NCBI RefSeq assembly: GCF_026162625.1
Contig: NZ_JAOTBD010000006.1
Span: 1-64,000, forward strand
Direction of reading: 5' to 3'
Length of the DNA stretch: 64,000 nucleotides
Source: Paracoccus beibuensis
Lineage (GTDB): Bacteria > Pseudomonadota > Alphaproteobacteria > Rhodobacterales > Rhodobacteraceae
Each line of letters opens with the position of its first letter. Position 1 is the first letter of the stretch. The notes below the pieces were generated by a model, which had not been told where the DNA came from, made no database searches, and worked only from the letters and a program-made list of their open reading frames with translations. A program made the translations under genes and the position numbers. This document shows positions 1-8,724 of this stretch, in pieces.

Positions 1-117
1 GCTTGCGCTACCCGAGGGCTCCGCGCCCGGCGCGCTTGCCCTGAAACGATCCGCCGACTACCAATCTCAAACCGGCAGACTCTCGTTATGACCGAGGGAC
101 CAACGGGGGGCAGGTCA
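1..117 (+). mobile_element. Right end of an insertion sequence (IS3-like), cut by window start
   Basis: The sequence ends in GGGGGGCAGGTCA and is followed directly by DNA belonging to the broken integrase. A terminus reading TGACCTGCCCCCC on the other strand, ending in the TG...CA dinucleotides, is the form expected of IS3-family elements. A short reading frame just inside it (2-91) looks like the C-terminal tail of a transposase. Only one end is in the window, so neither the family nor the target duplication can be confirmed. The placement suggests the element removed the catalytic half of the neighbouring integrase. Confidence 0.45.
2..91 (+). CDS. C-terminal fragment of a probable IS transposase
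   Basis: An open frame enters from outside the window and stops at TGA 89-91. It encodes 29 residues ending SADYQSQTGRLSL. The proline/alanine/serine-rich composition and its position 26 bp inside a candidate IS terminus resemble the variable tails of IS3-type OrfB proteins. The DDE catalytic core would lie to the left of the window. The fragment is too short for a firm family call and could be chance coding. Confidence 0.35.
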   Translation, partial: LALPEGSAPGALALKRSADYQSQTGRLSL

Positions 118-1613
118 CCTCAGCTAAGCAACGTGGGGCTCAGACGCCGCTTACGGTCTTCCTTCCGCAGTTGAGTTATCTCGACTACTCTCGCTCCTGT
201 GAAGGCGCATAGCACGGGTAGCCAGCGCTTGGCGCGGATGACATGGTCGCTCTCCCGCTGCGCGGGGTTCGCAGCGTTAGCTGGAGTGTAGTTGGCAGAA
301 GCGCGGAGCAAGGCTTTCGCCTCGTCCTCGGTGTATCCGCGTTCTCGCGTCCGAGTGGTCTTTCCAACAGGTTGATGCACAGTTGCAGCCACGTTCTCTG
401 CCAGCCGATCATTTTCGAATGCCCATTTGAAGAGCGCGCGGATGCATGCCAGATACTTGTCGGCAATGGTCTTGGGCGACTTGCCCTCACGATGCAGGTG
501 GTCGCGCCAGTCGAGTAGATTACGTTTCGTAACGCGGACTGCATTCGAGTGACCAAGGAAGCCTATCAGGTGGAGGACGATATTCTCCCAGCTCTTCCCC
601 CCGTCGCTGTGCTTGCCCAAGGCTTGGCGGAACGAAATATAGTCTTCGAAGAGGCGCGTTATTGGAACCGCCACGACAGGTGCTTCGGCCGCGCCTCCCG
701 CCGGAGGCTTGACAATGGGATCTGTTGCCATGCCTGAATAGTTGCCTTGGTCACGCTCTTGGGCGCGTGTCAGGGCTTCGACTTCGGCCCTCATCAGCTG
801 TCGGGCGAGGACGGTGCGCTCAGCAGAACCGGGAAGCGCAGACAGCGCGTTGGCGTCAAGAAACGCGTCGATCTCATGTTCGACGAGGTGCGTTTCACCT
901 CTGCTAAGACCCTTCTTGAGCTCAGCCAGCTTGGCTTCACGCGAGGTTCTGTCAAATTCCGCCGCTCCTGCTTTGACCAACAGATCAAGCATGACGGCCA
1001 GGCGCTCTATCCCATCTTCAGGAAGCCGTCCGTCTGGCAAAGAGGCTCTTAGGTCGGTGGTCGCTGCCTCGATATCCTTTTGGGTCGGCCAATTCTCCCG
1101 GGTTGTCTCATCGCGCTGTAGCATTTCCAAGTAGTGGTTCCACACAGCGTGACCGTAGTCTCGCGTCGTGAGGGGGGTGCTTAGACTCATGGCGTGGTGA
1201 GGGCTGATTTGCCGTTCCGCCGTGTCGAGCTTTTTGCGCAGTTCCGCCGCGGCGGCTGGTAGCGCCTTTAACAGGCTGCTGAAAAAGTCCGCCCTCACTA
1301 CGCTCGGGCCAAAGATGATGGGTTTTCCGAGCGCTCTCGTCGAGCTGAGGAAAAGAGTTCGGGTCCGGCATCGATGAAGTCGACGAGAGATGCTCTTCTA
1401 AATTCTTTTTCAGCAGCCTGTTAAAGCGGCCCGCCGATCACCACCAAGAGGCTTCGTCAACTCGGTGCGACCGATTACTTCACGAAGATGCTCAGGCATA
1501 GCCACACGGGCGTAGAACCTGCCCCCTTTGCTCTTCAGATGACGCATTTCACCGGCCAAGCGCTTGCTCCATTCTGGCACCACTTCTGGCACAGAAACAG
1601 GAACCAGGCCCAA
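118..1613 (-). pseudogene. Tyrosine integrase, split by a MITE and truncated at its C-terminus
   Basis: The N-terminal part (1613 down to about 1425) carries the RFYARVAMPEHLREVIGRTE type start known from phage/island integrases. The frame resumes at about 1267 with the core-binding domain (LFEDYISFRQALG) and reaches the first catalytic arginine in FTGARVVEITQLR at about 185. The downstream H-x-x-R and Tyr motifs are absent: the frame closes at 120 beside an IS end. A 149-bp element splits the gene; removing it with one TTAA copy joins AAL to KALPAA in frame. The gene starts 37 bp from the 3' end of tRNA-Thr on the same strand, the usual layout for an island integrase with att in the tRNA. 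Recombinase activity is lost. Confidence 0.85.
1272..1420. mobile_element. 149-bp MITE with terminal inverted repeats and TTAA target duplication
   Basis: The ends read CAGGCTGCTGAAAAAG and its exact reverse complement. They are flanked by TTAA at 1268-1271 and 1421-1424. There is no coding capacity. A second, internal inverted repeat (CTCTCGTCGA at 1334-1343, TCGACGAGAG at 1380-1389) makes it strongly self-complementary. The ends match the CAGGCCGCTGAAA end of the IS remnant at 7358, so it looks like a non-autonomous derivative of an IS1182/IS5-type element. Excision in silico restores the integrase reading frame exactly. Confidence 0.85.
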
Positions 1614-1650
1614 CGAAGCAAGGCTATTCTTTAAGTTCAGTAGGATGAAC

Positions 1651-1725
<75 letters not shown>

Positions 1726-1864
1726 GCCGGTGGAGGGGCGTTTAGACCGTGAACGGGACCTGCGCAAGAGGGGCCGGACGATTTTTGCCTAAATCTTGCC
1801 TTGTGACGGCGCCGCGCGTGCGTTTGCTGGACGAGGTCGCGGCGCGACGCTAACAGATGTCCTT

Positions 1865-2038
1865 ATGACCGACCGACCCAAGGACAAATCTCTATCCGGC
1901 AGCCGCGAGGAGCGCCTTCGCCAGGCGCTGCGCGCGAATCTGGCGCGGCGGAAGGCGCAGGCCCGGGCAAGGGCGGCGGGCGAGACCAATGACAAGACCA
2001 TCCCGGACGCGGATGGCGAGACAGGCAAGGACAGCTGA
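1865..2038 (+). CDS. Small basic protein of unknown function upstream of murA
   Basis: It encodes 57 residues starting [12 protein letters not shown]. The middle is rich in Arg/Ala ([20 protein letters not shown]) and probably forms one charged helix, followed by an acidic tail. No signal peptide or membrane segment is visible. The stop TGA overlaps the murA ATG (TGATG), so it is probably translationally coupled to murA. Similar small proteins sit before murA in related Rhodobacteraceae. An upstream in-frame start at 1796 is less likely because the added residues look non-coding. Function is not known. Confidence 0.7.
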   Translation: MTDRPKDKSLSGSREERLRQALRANLARRKAQARARAAGETNDKTIPDADGETGKDS

Positions 2039-3315
2039 TGGACCAGATCATCGTCGAGGGGAACGGCCCGCTGAAGGGAGAGATCCCCATTGCCGGCGCG
2101 AAGAACGCCTGCCTGACGCTCATGCCGGCCACCCTGCTGACGGACCAGCCGCTGACGCTGACAAATGCGCCGCGGCTGTCCGACATCCGCACGATGACCG
2201 CGCTGCTGCAGTCGCTGGGGGCCGAGGTGGCTGGGCTTCAGGACGGGCAGGTGCTGGCGCTGTCCAGCCACGCGATGACCAGCCATCGGGCGGACTATGA
2301 CATCGTGCGGAAGATGCGGGCCTCGATCCTGGTGCTGGGTCCGCTGCTGGCGCGTGACGGCGTGGCCGAGGTGTCGCTGCCGGGCGGCTGCGCCATTGGC
2401 GCACGGCCCGTCGACCTGCACCTGCGGGCGTTGGAAGCGATGGGGGCAAGCCTGGATCTGCGGGACGGTTATGTCCATGCAAAGGCGCCCTCGGGCGGCT
2501 TGCGGGGGGCCGAGTTCGAATTCCCCGTCGTCTCGGTCGGTGCGACCGAGAACGCGCTTATGGCGGCGACCCTAGCGCGGGGCACTACAGTCCTGAAGAA
2601 CGCCGCCCGCGAGCCCGAGATCGTCGACCTGGCGCGCTGCCTGAGGGCGATGGGTGCGCAGATCGAGGGCGAGGGGACGGGCACGCTGACCATTGAGGGC
2701 ATCCAGGCGCTGCATGGTGCAACGCATCCCGTGGTCACCGACCGGATCGAACTGGGCACCTACATGCTGGCGCCCGCGATGTGCGGCGGCGAAGTCGAGT
2801 GCCTTGGCGGGAAGATCGAACTGCTGGCCGCCTTCTGCGAAAAGCTGGACGAAGCCGGGATCAGCGTCGAGGAAACGCCGCGCGGCCTGAAGGTGTCCCG
2901 CAGGAACGGACGGGTGCGGGCCGTGAACGTCACGACCGCGCCGTTCCCCGGCTTCCCGACCGATCTTCAGGCGCAGTTCATGGCGCTGATGTGCATGGCC
3001 GAGGGAACCAGCGTGCTGGAGGAAACGATCTTCGAGAACCGCTTCATGCACGCGCCCGAGCTGACCCGGATGGGCGCCAGGATCGACGTGCAGGGCGGGC
3101 ATGCCGCCGTGACGGGCGTCGAGAAGCTGCGCGGAGCGCCGGTCATGGCAACCGATCTCCGCGCGTCGGTCAGCCTGATCCTGGCCGGCATGGCCGCGGA
3201 AGGGACGACCACCGTCAGCCGCGTCTATCACTTGGATCGCGGCTATGAACATGTCGTGCGCAAGCTGCGCGCTGTCGGTGCGCATATCGAACGTGTGAAG
3301 GAGGACCAGGCATGA
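2038..3315 (+). CDS. murA: UDP-N-acetylglucosamine 1-carboxyvinyltransferase
   Basis: A 425-residue cytoplasmic enzyme transferring enolpyruvate from PEP to UDP-GlcNAc, the first committed step of peptidoglycan synthesis. It shows the N-terminal [17 protein letters not shown] motif with the conserved Lys/Asn, the catalytic loop [16 protein letters not shown] with Cys at residue 118 (the fosfomycin target), and a C-terminal [16 protein letters not shown] followed by YHLDRGYE. The length is normal for the family. It starts inside the stop of the upstream small gene, and its stop overlaps the next ATG by 4 bp, so the three genes look like one operon. Confidence 0.97.
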   Translation: MDQIIVEGNGPLKGEIPIAGAKNACLTLMPATLLTDQPLTLTNAPRLSDIRTMTALLQSLGAEVAGLQDGQVLALSSHAMTSHRADYDIVRKMRASILVLGPLLARDGVAEVSLPGGCAIGARPVDLHLRALEAMGASLDLRDGYVHAKAPSGGLRGAEFEFPVVSVGATENALMAATLARGTTVLKNAAREPEIVDLARCLRAMGAQIEGEGTGTLTIEGIQALHGATHPVVTDRIELGTYMLAPAMCGGEVECLGGKIELLAAFCEKLDEAGISVEETPRGLKVSRRNGRVRAVNVTTAPFPGFPTDLQAQFMALMCMAEGTSVLEETIFENRFMHAPELTRMGARIDVQGGHAAVTGVEKLRGAPVMATDLRASVSLILAGMAAEGTTTVSRVYHLDRGYEHVVRKLRAVGAHIERVKEDQA

Positions 3316-3788
3316 CCGAGGATGCCAGCTTTGCCGATGCCGACCCCCGGCCCCTGTCCCTGAAGGCCGAGGACGAGGTCGACCTGCGCATCCTGTCGTC
3401 GCTGGTGCAGGACGCAGTGCTGACCGGTGCCGACATCAGCCACGATGTCAAGGCGCGGCGGCTGGCGTTGCTGCTCACCCGGTTCCGGTGGGAGGATGCA
3501 GATGCCGCCGAGGCCGAGGAACGCGAGTTCGAGCGCGTGCGTTCGATTTTGGTGATCGGCGACGTGATGCGCGTCGTCAGCGACGGCATTGCCCGGGACG
3601 GCGATACCGTGCTGGAGCTTCTTGCCATTCGCTGGCAGGCCGGAGAGGACGGAACGGGACGCCTCTCGCTGGACTTCGCGGGGGACGGGACGGTGCTGGT
3701 GGATGTGGAATGCATCAGCCTGGACCTGCGGGACGTGACGCGGCCGCATCGCGCCGTGTCCGGCAAGGCGCCGCACCATCCCGACTAG
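3312..3788 (+). CDS. DUF2948 family protein
   Basis: A 158-residue protein without signal peptide or membrane segments. It begins with an acidic leader ([17 protein letters not shown]) and contains [19 protein letters not shown] and a central block ([17 protein letters not shown]) characteristic of the DUF2948 family, conserved next to murA in alphaproteobacteria. The start overlaps murA's stop (ATGA), indicating co-translation. The sequence looks intact; its biochemical role is unknown. The 69-bp gap to hisD could hold a weak promoter, or the operon may simply continue. Confidence 0.85.
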   Translation: MTEDASFADADPRPLSLKAEDEVDLRILSSLVQDAVLTGADISHDVKARRLALLLTRFRWEDADAAEAEEREFERVRSILVIGDVMRVVSDGIARDGDTVLELLAIRWQAGEDGTGRLSLDFAGDGTVLVDVECISLDLRDVTRPHRAVSGKAPHHPD

Positions 3789-3857
3789 GTCGACGGGTAA
3801 TCGAACAAAGAAGAAGCCGTTCCGCGCGACGGGCGGAACCGGGGCAGGGGAAGCGAC

Positions 3858-5171
3858 ATGCCGGTCTTTCTGAACACGAGCGACGGCGACTTCGAAGCCG
3901 GTTTCCTGCGGATGCTGTCCGCGAAGCGCGAGGATTCGTCGGACGTGAACGACGCGGTGATGGCGATTATCGCGGATGTCCGCAGCCGGGGCGACGACGC
4001 GATCTGCGAACTGACGTCGCGGTTCGACCGCCTGGACCTGACACCCGCGACGCTGCGATTCTCGCCAGAGGAGATCGCCGCCGAGGTGGCGAAGGTCAGC
4101 GCTGAGGACCGCGCGGCGCTGGCGCTGGCCGCCGAACGCATCCGCGCGTATCACGCCCGCCAGATGCCCGAGGACGCGAGCTGGACCGACCCCGAGGGCG
4201 CGACGCTCGGCTGGCGGTGGAGCGCGGTTTCGGCGGCGGGGCTTTACGTTCCGGGCGGGCAGGCGGCCTATCCGTCCAGCGTGCTGATGAACGCGATCCC
4301 GGCCCGCGTGGCCGGAGTCGAGCGGCTGGTGATCTGCGTGCCGACACCGGGTGGCGTGATCAATCCGCTGGTCCTGCTGGCGGCGCAGCTGTCCGGCGTC
4401 GACGAGATCTATCGCATCGGCGGTGCGCAGGCGGTGGCGGCAATGGCCTATGGCACGGCGACAATCGCGCCGGTCGACAAAATCACCGGACCCGGCAACG
4501 CCTATGTCGCGGCGGCCAAGCGGCAGGTGTTCGGCCGCGTCGGCATCGACATGATCGCCGGTCCGTCCGAGGTGCTGGTGATCGCGGACGCCGAGCAGAA
4601 CCCGGAATGGCTGGCCTGGGACCTGCTGGCGCAGGCCGAACATGACGCTGATGCGCAGTCGATCCTGATCACCACCGAGCCGGGCCTGGCCCGCGCCGTC
4701 GCAGCCGAAATCGAGCGGATCATCCCGACGCTGGACCGGGCCGACATCGCGGGTGCCAGCTGGCGCGACTATGGCACCGTGATCGTCGTGTCCGACCTGG
4801 CGGAGGCTGCGCGGCTGTCCAACCGAATCGCGCCCGAGCATCTGGAGTTGTGCGTCGCCGACGCCGAGGCACTGGCCGCGACGTGCATCCACGCCGGTGC
4901 GATCTTTCTTGGCGCGCACACGCCCGAAGCGGTCGGAGACTATGTCAGCGGGCCAAATCACGTGCTGCCTACGGCGCGGTCGGCACGCTTTTCGTCGGGG
5001 CTGTCGGTGATGGACTTCCTCAAGCGAACCACGATTGCACGGCTGACGCCCCGCGCGCTGGCGGCCATCGGCCCCGCGGCCGAGCGCCTGGCGGCATCCG
5101 AGGGCTTGCAGGCGCACGGATCTTCGGTTCAGGCTCGGCTTGGGACCTTGAATGAAAGACCTCAGGAATGA
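3858..5171 (+). CDS. hisD: Histidinol dehydrogenase
   Basis: A 437-residue zinc enzyme carrying out the last two oxidations of histidine synthesis (L-histidinol to L-histidine, using two NAD). It shows GPGNAYVAAAKRQVFG and IDMIAGPSEVLVIAD, the zinc ligands Gln259 and His262 in LAQAEHDADAQS, and the catalytic Glu-His pair (327-328) in APEHLEL. Its C-terminus overlaps the next gene by 4 bp. The hisD-UPF0262-phosphatase order is common in Rhodobacteraceae, so the histidine gene stands apart from other his genes here. The start at 3858 follows a GGGGAAGCGAC Shine-Dalgarno region. Confidence 0.97.
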   Translation: MPVFLNTSDGDFEAGFLRMLSAKREDSSDVNDAVMAIIADVRSRGDDAICELTSRFDRLDLTPATLRFSPEEIAAEVAKVSAEDRAALALAAERIRAYHARQMPEDASWTDPEGATLGWRWSAVSAAGLYVPGGQAAYPSSVLMNAIPARVAGVERLVICVPTPGGVINPLVLLAAQLSGVDEIYRIGGAQAVAAMAYGTATIAPVDKITGPGNAYVAAAKRQVFGRVGIDMIAGPSEVLVIADAEQNPEWLAWDLLAQAEHDADAQSILITTEPGLARAVAAEIERIIPTLDRADIAGASWRDYGTVIVVSDLAEAARLSNRIAPEHLELCVADAEALAATCIHAGAIFLGAHTPEAVGDYVSGPNHVLPTARSARFSSGLSVMDFLKRTTIARLTPRALAAIGPAAERLAASEGLQAHGSSVQARLGTLNERPQE

Positions 5172-5647
5172 GCCGCATCACCCGGATCGAGATCGACGAC
5201 AGCGCCATTGCCCCCGCCACGCCCGAGATGGAGCAGGAGCGGCGCGTCGCGATCTTCGACCTGATCGAGGACAACAGCTTCGACATTCCGGGTCGCGAGG
5301 GCGAACCCGTCCCCGACGGCCCCTACGTGCTGGAGCTGTGTATCCGAGAGGGGCGGCTGGTCTTCGACGTGACGACCGAAGCCGCCGACAAGGTGGCCGA
5401 GTTCCACCTGTCGTTGGGCCCCTTCCGGCAGGTGGTCAAGGACTACTTCCAGATCTGCCAAAGCTATTTCGATGCGGTCAAGCGCCTGCCGCCCGCGCAG
5501 ATCGAGGCGATCGACATGGCCCGCCGGGGCATCCACAACGAGGGCGCCCGGACCCTGCAGGAGCGGCTGGAGGGCAAGGCGAGGCTGGACATCGACACGG
5601 CGCGGCGATTGTTCACGCTGATCTGCGCGCTGATCCCGCAGGCGTGA
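5168..5647 (+). CDS. UPF0262 family protein
   Basis: A 159-residue soluble protein with the family start ITRIEIDDS and conserved segments RRVAIFDLIEDNSFDIPG and LSLGPFRQVVKDYFQICQSY. No signal peptide or catalytic motif is evident. It is sandwiched between hisD (4-bp overlap) and a phosphatase gene (TGATG overlap), so all three are translationally coupled. UPF0262 is an alphaproteobacterial family of unknown role that keeps this neighbourhood. The length matches the family and the gene appears intact. Confidence 0.9.
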   Translation: MSRITRIEIDDSAIAPATPEMEQERRVAIFDLIEDNSFDIPGREGEPVPDGPYVLELCIREGRLVFDVTTEAADKVAEFHLSLGPFRQVVKDYFQICQSYFDAVKRLPPAQIEAIDMARRGIHNEGARTLQERLEGKARLDIDTARRLFTLICALIPQA

Positions 5648-6120
5648 TGCGGATGACGCAGGACAGGTTCCCCTCATCGGTGCTGTTCTGCTGCGACCAC
5701 AATGCCATCCGTTCTCCCATGGCCGAGGGGATGATGAAGAAGTTCTATGGCCGCGCGGCCTATGTCCAGTCCGCGGGTGTCAAGAACGACACCGAAGTCG
5801 ACGGCTTTGCCATCGCCGTCTGCGACGAGATCGGCGTGCCCCTGGTCAACCACCGAAGCCGCAGCTTCGAGGAAATGCAGGACTGGGGCGACGACCTGGG
5901 CCAGTTCGACCTGATCGTCGCCCTGTCGCCCGCCAGCCAGCGCATGGCGCTGGAAATGACGCGGCACGCCCATCTGGAGATCGAGTACTGGCCGATCATG
6001 GACCCGACGGGGCTGGCCGAGGGGCGCGAGGCGCGGCTGGCCGCGTATCGCCAGACACGCGACCAGATCCGCGCGCGCATGTGCGACCGCTTTGGCCCTC
6101 CGCGCAAGGTCGAGGTCTAG
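5647..6120 (+). CDS. Low-molecular-weight phosphotyrosine phosphatase family protein
   Basis: A 157-residue protein with the CX5R P-loop at Cys16-Arg22 (FCCDHNAIRSPMAEGM) and a late Asp at residue 119 in WPIMDPTG, matching the general-acid position of LMW phosphatases and arsenate-reductase-like proteins. It probably hydrolyses a phosphoester on a protein or small molecule in the cytosol; the substrate is unknown. It is translationally coupled to the UPF0262 gene. Its stop shares CTAG with the stop of the convergent DUF1127 gene. Confidence 0.85.
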   Translation: MRMTQDRFPSSVLFCCDHNAIRSPMAEGMMKKFYGRAAYVQSAGVKNDTEVDGFAIAVCDEIGVPLVNHRSRSFEEMQDWGDDLGQFDLIVALSPASQRMALEMTRHAHLEIEYWPIMDPTGLAEGREARLAAYRQTRDQIRARMCDRFGPPRKVEV

Positions 6121-6356
6121 CAGCGGACGTCGCGCGTCTGGCGCCAGTGGTTCGGCACGTCCCATATCGGGCGGGCAATCTCGGCCTCGACCTCGTCGCG
6201 GGTCAGGCCGATGTCGCGCAACTGCGCGTCCGACAGGCGCGACAGGTCGATGCGGGTGCGGCGGACGTCGAACATGGTCATCAGACGCTCTACCCAGTTG
6301 GGGCGGGGCAGGATGCCGTGACCGGTCACGACGCGAAGCAGGGCGGTTTTGGTCAT
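6117..6356 (-). CDS. DUF1127 (YjiS-like) protein
   Basis: A 79-residue protein with the DUF1127 signature near its C-terminus: LSRLSDAQLRDIGLTRDEVEAEIARPIW. DUF1127 proteins of alphaproteobacteria are short Arg-rich proteins, some linked in the literature to RNA turnover and phosphate or stress responses; which role applies here is unknown. It is divergent from the LysR gene across a 137-bp region with repeated dyads, suggesting shared control. Its stop overlaps the phosphatase stop by 4 bp. Confidence 0.85.
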   Translation of the reverse strand: MTKTALLRVVTGHGILPRPNWVERLMTMFDVRRTRIDLSRLSDAQLRDIGLTRDEVEAEIARPIWDVPNHWRQTRDVRC

Positions 6357-6369
6357 CGTTCAGCTCCTT

Positions 6370-6481
6370 TGATGAAATCCATCATGAGGGAAGATGCTTT
6401 ACGGTGGTATCATCTTCCTGATTGATGAATATACCCCGCCGGTGTATTTGTGAAACGAATGGTTTTGATGTCTTTCATCAA
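6370..6481. promoter_or_regulatory. Divergent control region with two TGATG-N5-CATCA dyads
   Basis: Between the DUF1127 gene and the LysR gene lie TGATG-N5-CATCA at 6370-6384 and TTGATG-N5-CATCAA at 6465-6481. A related inverted pair TCATC...GATGA lies at 6410-6428. Dyads in a divergent LysR intergenic region are typical LysR binding sites, so autoregulation and control of the DUF1127 gene are plausible. This is inferred from symmetry and position only. Confidence 0.5.
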
Positions 6482-6493
6482 CAGTGGTGGCGA

Positions 6494-7357
6494 ATGCGCA
6501 ATCTGGATATCGCGACGCTGAGGTCGCTTCAGGCGGTGGCGGAATACGGTGCCGTCACCCGCGCGGCCGAGGCGCTGAACATGACGCAAAGCGCGCTCTC
6601 GATGCAGATGAAGCGGCTGGAGGACCTCTTCGGCCGCCCGATGCTGCAGAAGGCGGGGCGCGGCGTGATCCTCAGCGACTTTGCGCAGGACCTGCTGGGC
6701 GAAAGCCGAAAGCTGGTGGCGCTGAACGACGCCATCCTGTCGCGCTTCACGGGCGCCCGCCCCGAGATGCGGCTGCGCGTCGGGCTGACCAGCGACTGGC
6801 TGTTCACAAAGGTCGCCCAAGCGGTGCGGGCGTTCCGGCTGGACCACACGGGGGTGGAACTGATCATCAACGATGGGCGCAGCAAGGATCTGCGCGCGCA
6901 GATGGCGCGGGGCGGCCATGACGTCATCCTGACAACGGAATTCGCCGCGCCGCCCGGTGCGATGCACCTGGCGAAGGTCGACTTGGCCTGGTTCGGGGCG
7001 ACCGGAGGGCGGGCCTGGCAGGAACGCCCGCTGCCGATCGCGAATTCACCGCACTGCGCCTACTACCCGGTCGGGATGGCGGCGCTGGAGAAGGCGGGGA
7101 TCGAGTGGATGCAGGTCGTCGGCGACGGCGGCAGCGACACCTGGCGGGTGCTGGCCGCGGCCGATCTTGGTGTGACGCTGCTGCCGCGCGGCATTCAGCA
7201 GCCGGGGCTGGAGGTCGTCGACCACGGCGGCGCCTTGCCGCCGCTGCCGCCGACCTGGCTGAATATCTATGTCGCCGACGGGCCCGCGCGGCAGGTCGCG
7301 TCGGATTTCGCAGGCTATCTTCGCCGCGTCGTCTGCGAAGTGGCGGCGGCCGCTTAA
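6494..7357 (+). CDS. LysR family transcriptional regulator
   Basis: A 287-residue regulator with an N-terminal winged HTH (LRSLQAVAEYGAVTRAAEAL then MTQSALSMQMKRLEDLFG) and a C-terminal periplasmic-binding-like effector domain containing MRLRVGLTSDWLF. The start at 6494 (MRNLDIATL) fits the family; an upstream ATG at 6422 would add unlikely residues and run through the dyads. The inducer is unknown. The stop TAA is made by the TTAA at the end of an IS remnant; the ancestral stop was probably TAG at the same place, so little or nothing was lost. Confidence 0.9.
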   Translation: MRNLDIATLRSLQAVAEYGAVTRAAEALNMTQSALSMQMKRLEDLFGRPMLQKAGRGVILSDFAQDLLGESRKLVALNDAILSRFTGARPEMRLRVGLTSDWLFTKVAQAVRAFRLDHTGVELIINDGRSKDLRAQMARGGHDVILTTEFAAPPGAMHLAKVDLAWFGATGGRAWQERPLPIANSPHCAYYPVGMAALEKAGIEWMQVVGDGGSDTWRVLAAADLGVTLLPRGIQQPGLEVVDHGGALPPLPPTWLNIYVADGPARQVASDFAGYLRRVVCEVAAAA

Positions 7358-8724
7358 CAGGCCGCTGAAACAGTCGGCTCTCGAGGCGGTTTGCAGAACA
7401 TGATCCGTTGCCTGGAGGAAGACGGCGGGGGTCATCATGCGCGGAGCGGACGGAAAGAGCCGGTCGCTGTTCAGCTATGTCGATCTTGAGCGCCGCATTT
7501 CCGCGCGGCACCCGTTGCGGAAGATCCGGCAGGTCGTGAATGACGCGCCGGCCAGCCTGGATGCCGGGTTCGAAGGGCTTTGCACCGACTTCGGTCGCCC
7601 TCGATCGCGCCGGAGCGGCTGATCCGGGCCGGCCTGCTCCAGATCCTGTCTCCGGTTCGCTTCGAGCGGCAGCTGATGGAGCAGATGCAGTATAACCTGC
7701 TGTTCCGCTGGTCCGTGGGGCTTCATCGATGACCCCGTCTGGGGTGAAGGGCGTCAGCCCTGAACGGGCGAGGCCCGGGCCGAAGGCCGTGTCCACCAGG
7801 AACCGCGACCGGCTGCCGACGACCGGGATGTCGCGCAAGGTGATGGCGGCGAGCACCACCAGGTCGCGCCGTTCCTGCCGGACGATCATTTCCCGGTCGA
7901 TGGCACGTTCAAGGCCTGGGCGTCGAAGGGCTTCAAGCTGAAGGCAGAGGGCACGCCGCCCACCGAGGGTGATACCCCTGCTGTGAACCCCCGACACGCC
8001 AACCGCCGAGACCAGCTCCGAGACTGCTCCGATCCCCGCCCCAACCATCGCAGCCGAAACGCCGAGGTCGACTTCAAGGGCGGGAAGCGCTCCGACGCAA
8101 CCCATGCCTCCACGACCGACCCGGAGGCACGGCTTTACAGGAAACCGCCTGGCGCGGGCGCAATGCCCTGTTTCATGGGGCATGCGCTGGAGAACCGCCA
8201 GGGGCTGGTTGTCCAGGGTGACCTGACCCAGGCCGACGGTCATGCCGAACGGAAGGCCGCGCTTGATATGGCGCATCGTCACCCTCCTGGCTCAACCCGG
8301 AAGCTGACAAGGCCCATGATGCCGCCGGCGTCGTGGCCGATCTGCGCCGGGCCTGCGTCACCCCGCATGTCGCCCAGAAAGCGCGGCATCCGGCAGTCGA
8401 CGGACGCACCACCCGACACCAAGGCTATGCCTTGTCCATCAGGCACCGGAAGCGGAGAGGAGCCCTTCGGCCGGGCCAAGACCGTCGGCGGCATGGCCCA
8501 GACCGTTTGCCGGGGTGTCGAGCGGCTGAGGTCCCGCTTCATCCTGACAATGGCGGCCAACAACCTGGCCCGGCGGCCTCGGTTGCTGGGGGTGCAATCA
8601 CCGGACCGGGCACCAGGCACCCATGAGGCACCCATGCCCTCCAGTGCCGAAGGCCCCGACCATGATCCTCATCGATCGCCAAGACGGGAAACACGTCCCG
8701 TTCGGCGAATATGTGAGCGGCCTG
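7358..8724. mobile_element. Decayed IS1182/IS5-like insertion sequence
   Basis: The left end reads CAGGCCGCTGAAACAGTC, and the right end retains the complementary GCGGCCTG (8717-8724) after several mismatches. Flanks are TTAA (7354-7357) and TTAG (8725-8728), an imperfect 4-bp target duplication. The interior holds a transposase broken in several frames. The ends match those of the MITE at 1272, so both probably derive from one family. The element landed where the LysR gene and edd converge without destroying either coding region. Confidence 0.8.
7438..8625 (+). pseudogene. Degenerate DDE transposase (IS1182/IS5-like)
   Basis: Recognisable blocks occur in order but in different frames. SLFSYVDLERRISARHPLRK lies at about 7460. 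ERLIRAGLLQILSPV and MEQMQYNLLFRW follow at about 7610-7710. THASTTDPEARLYRK and CFMGHALENRQGLVV lie at about 8100-8210. VTPHVAQKARHPAVDGRTTR follows at about 8355. These are standard segments of IS1182-type transposases. Several frameshifts and a scrambled middle (7740-7990) show it cannot make a working enzyme. Confidence 0.8.

Noticed and set aside
3243-5117. Long minus-strand frame opposite hisD
   Set aside because: It is a shadow of murA, DUF2948 and hisD codons in high-GC DNA. Its His/Arg/Gln-rich composition has no domain and it crosses gene boundaries.
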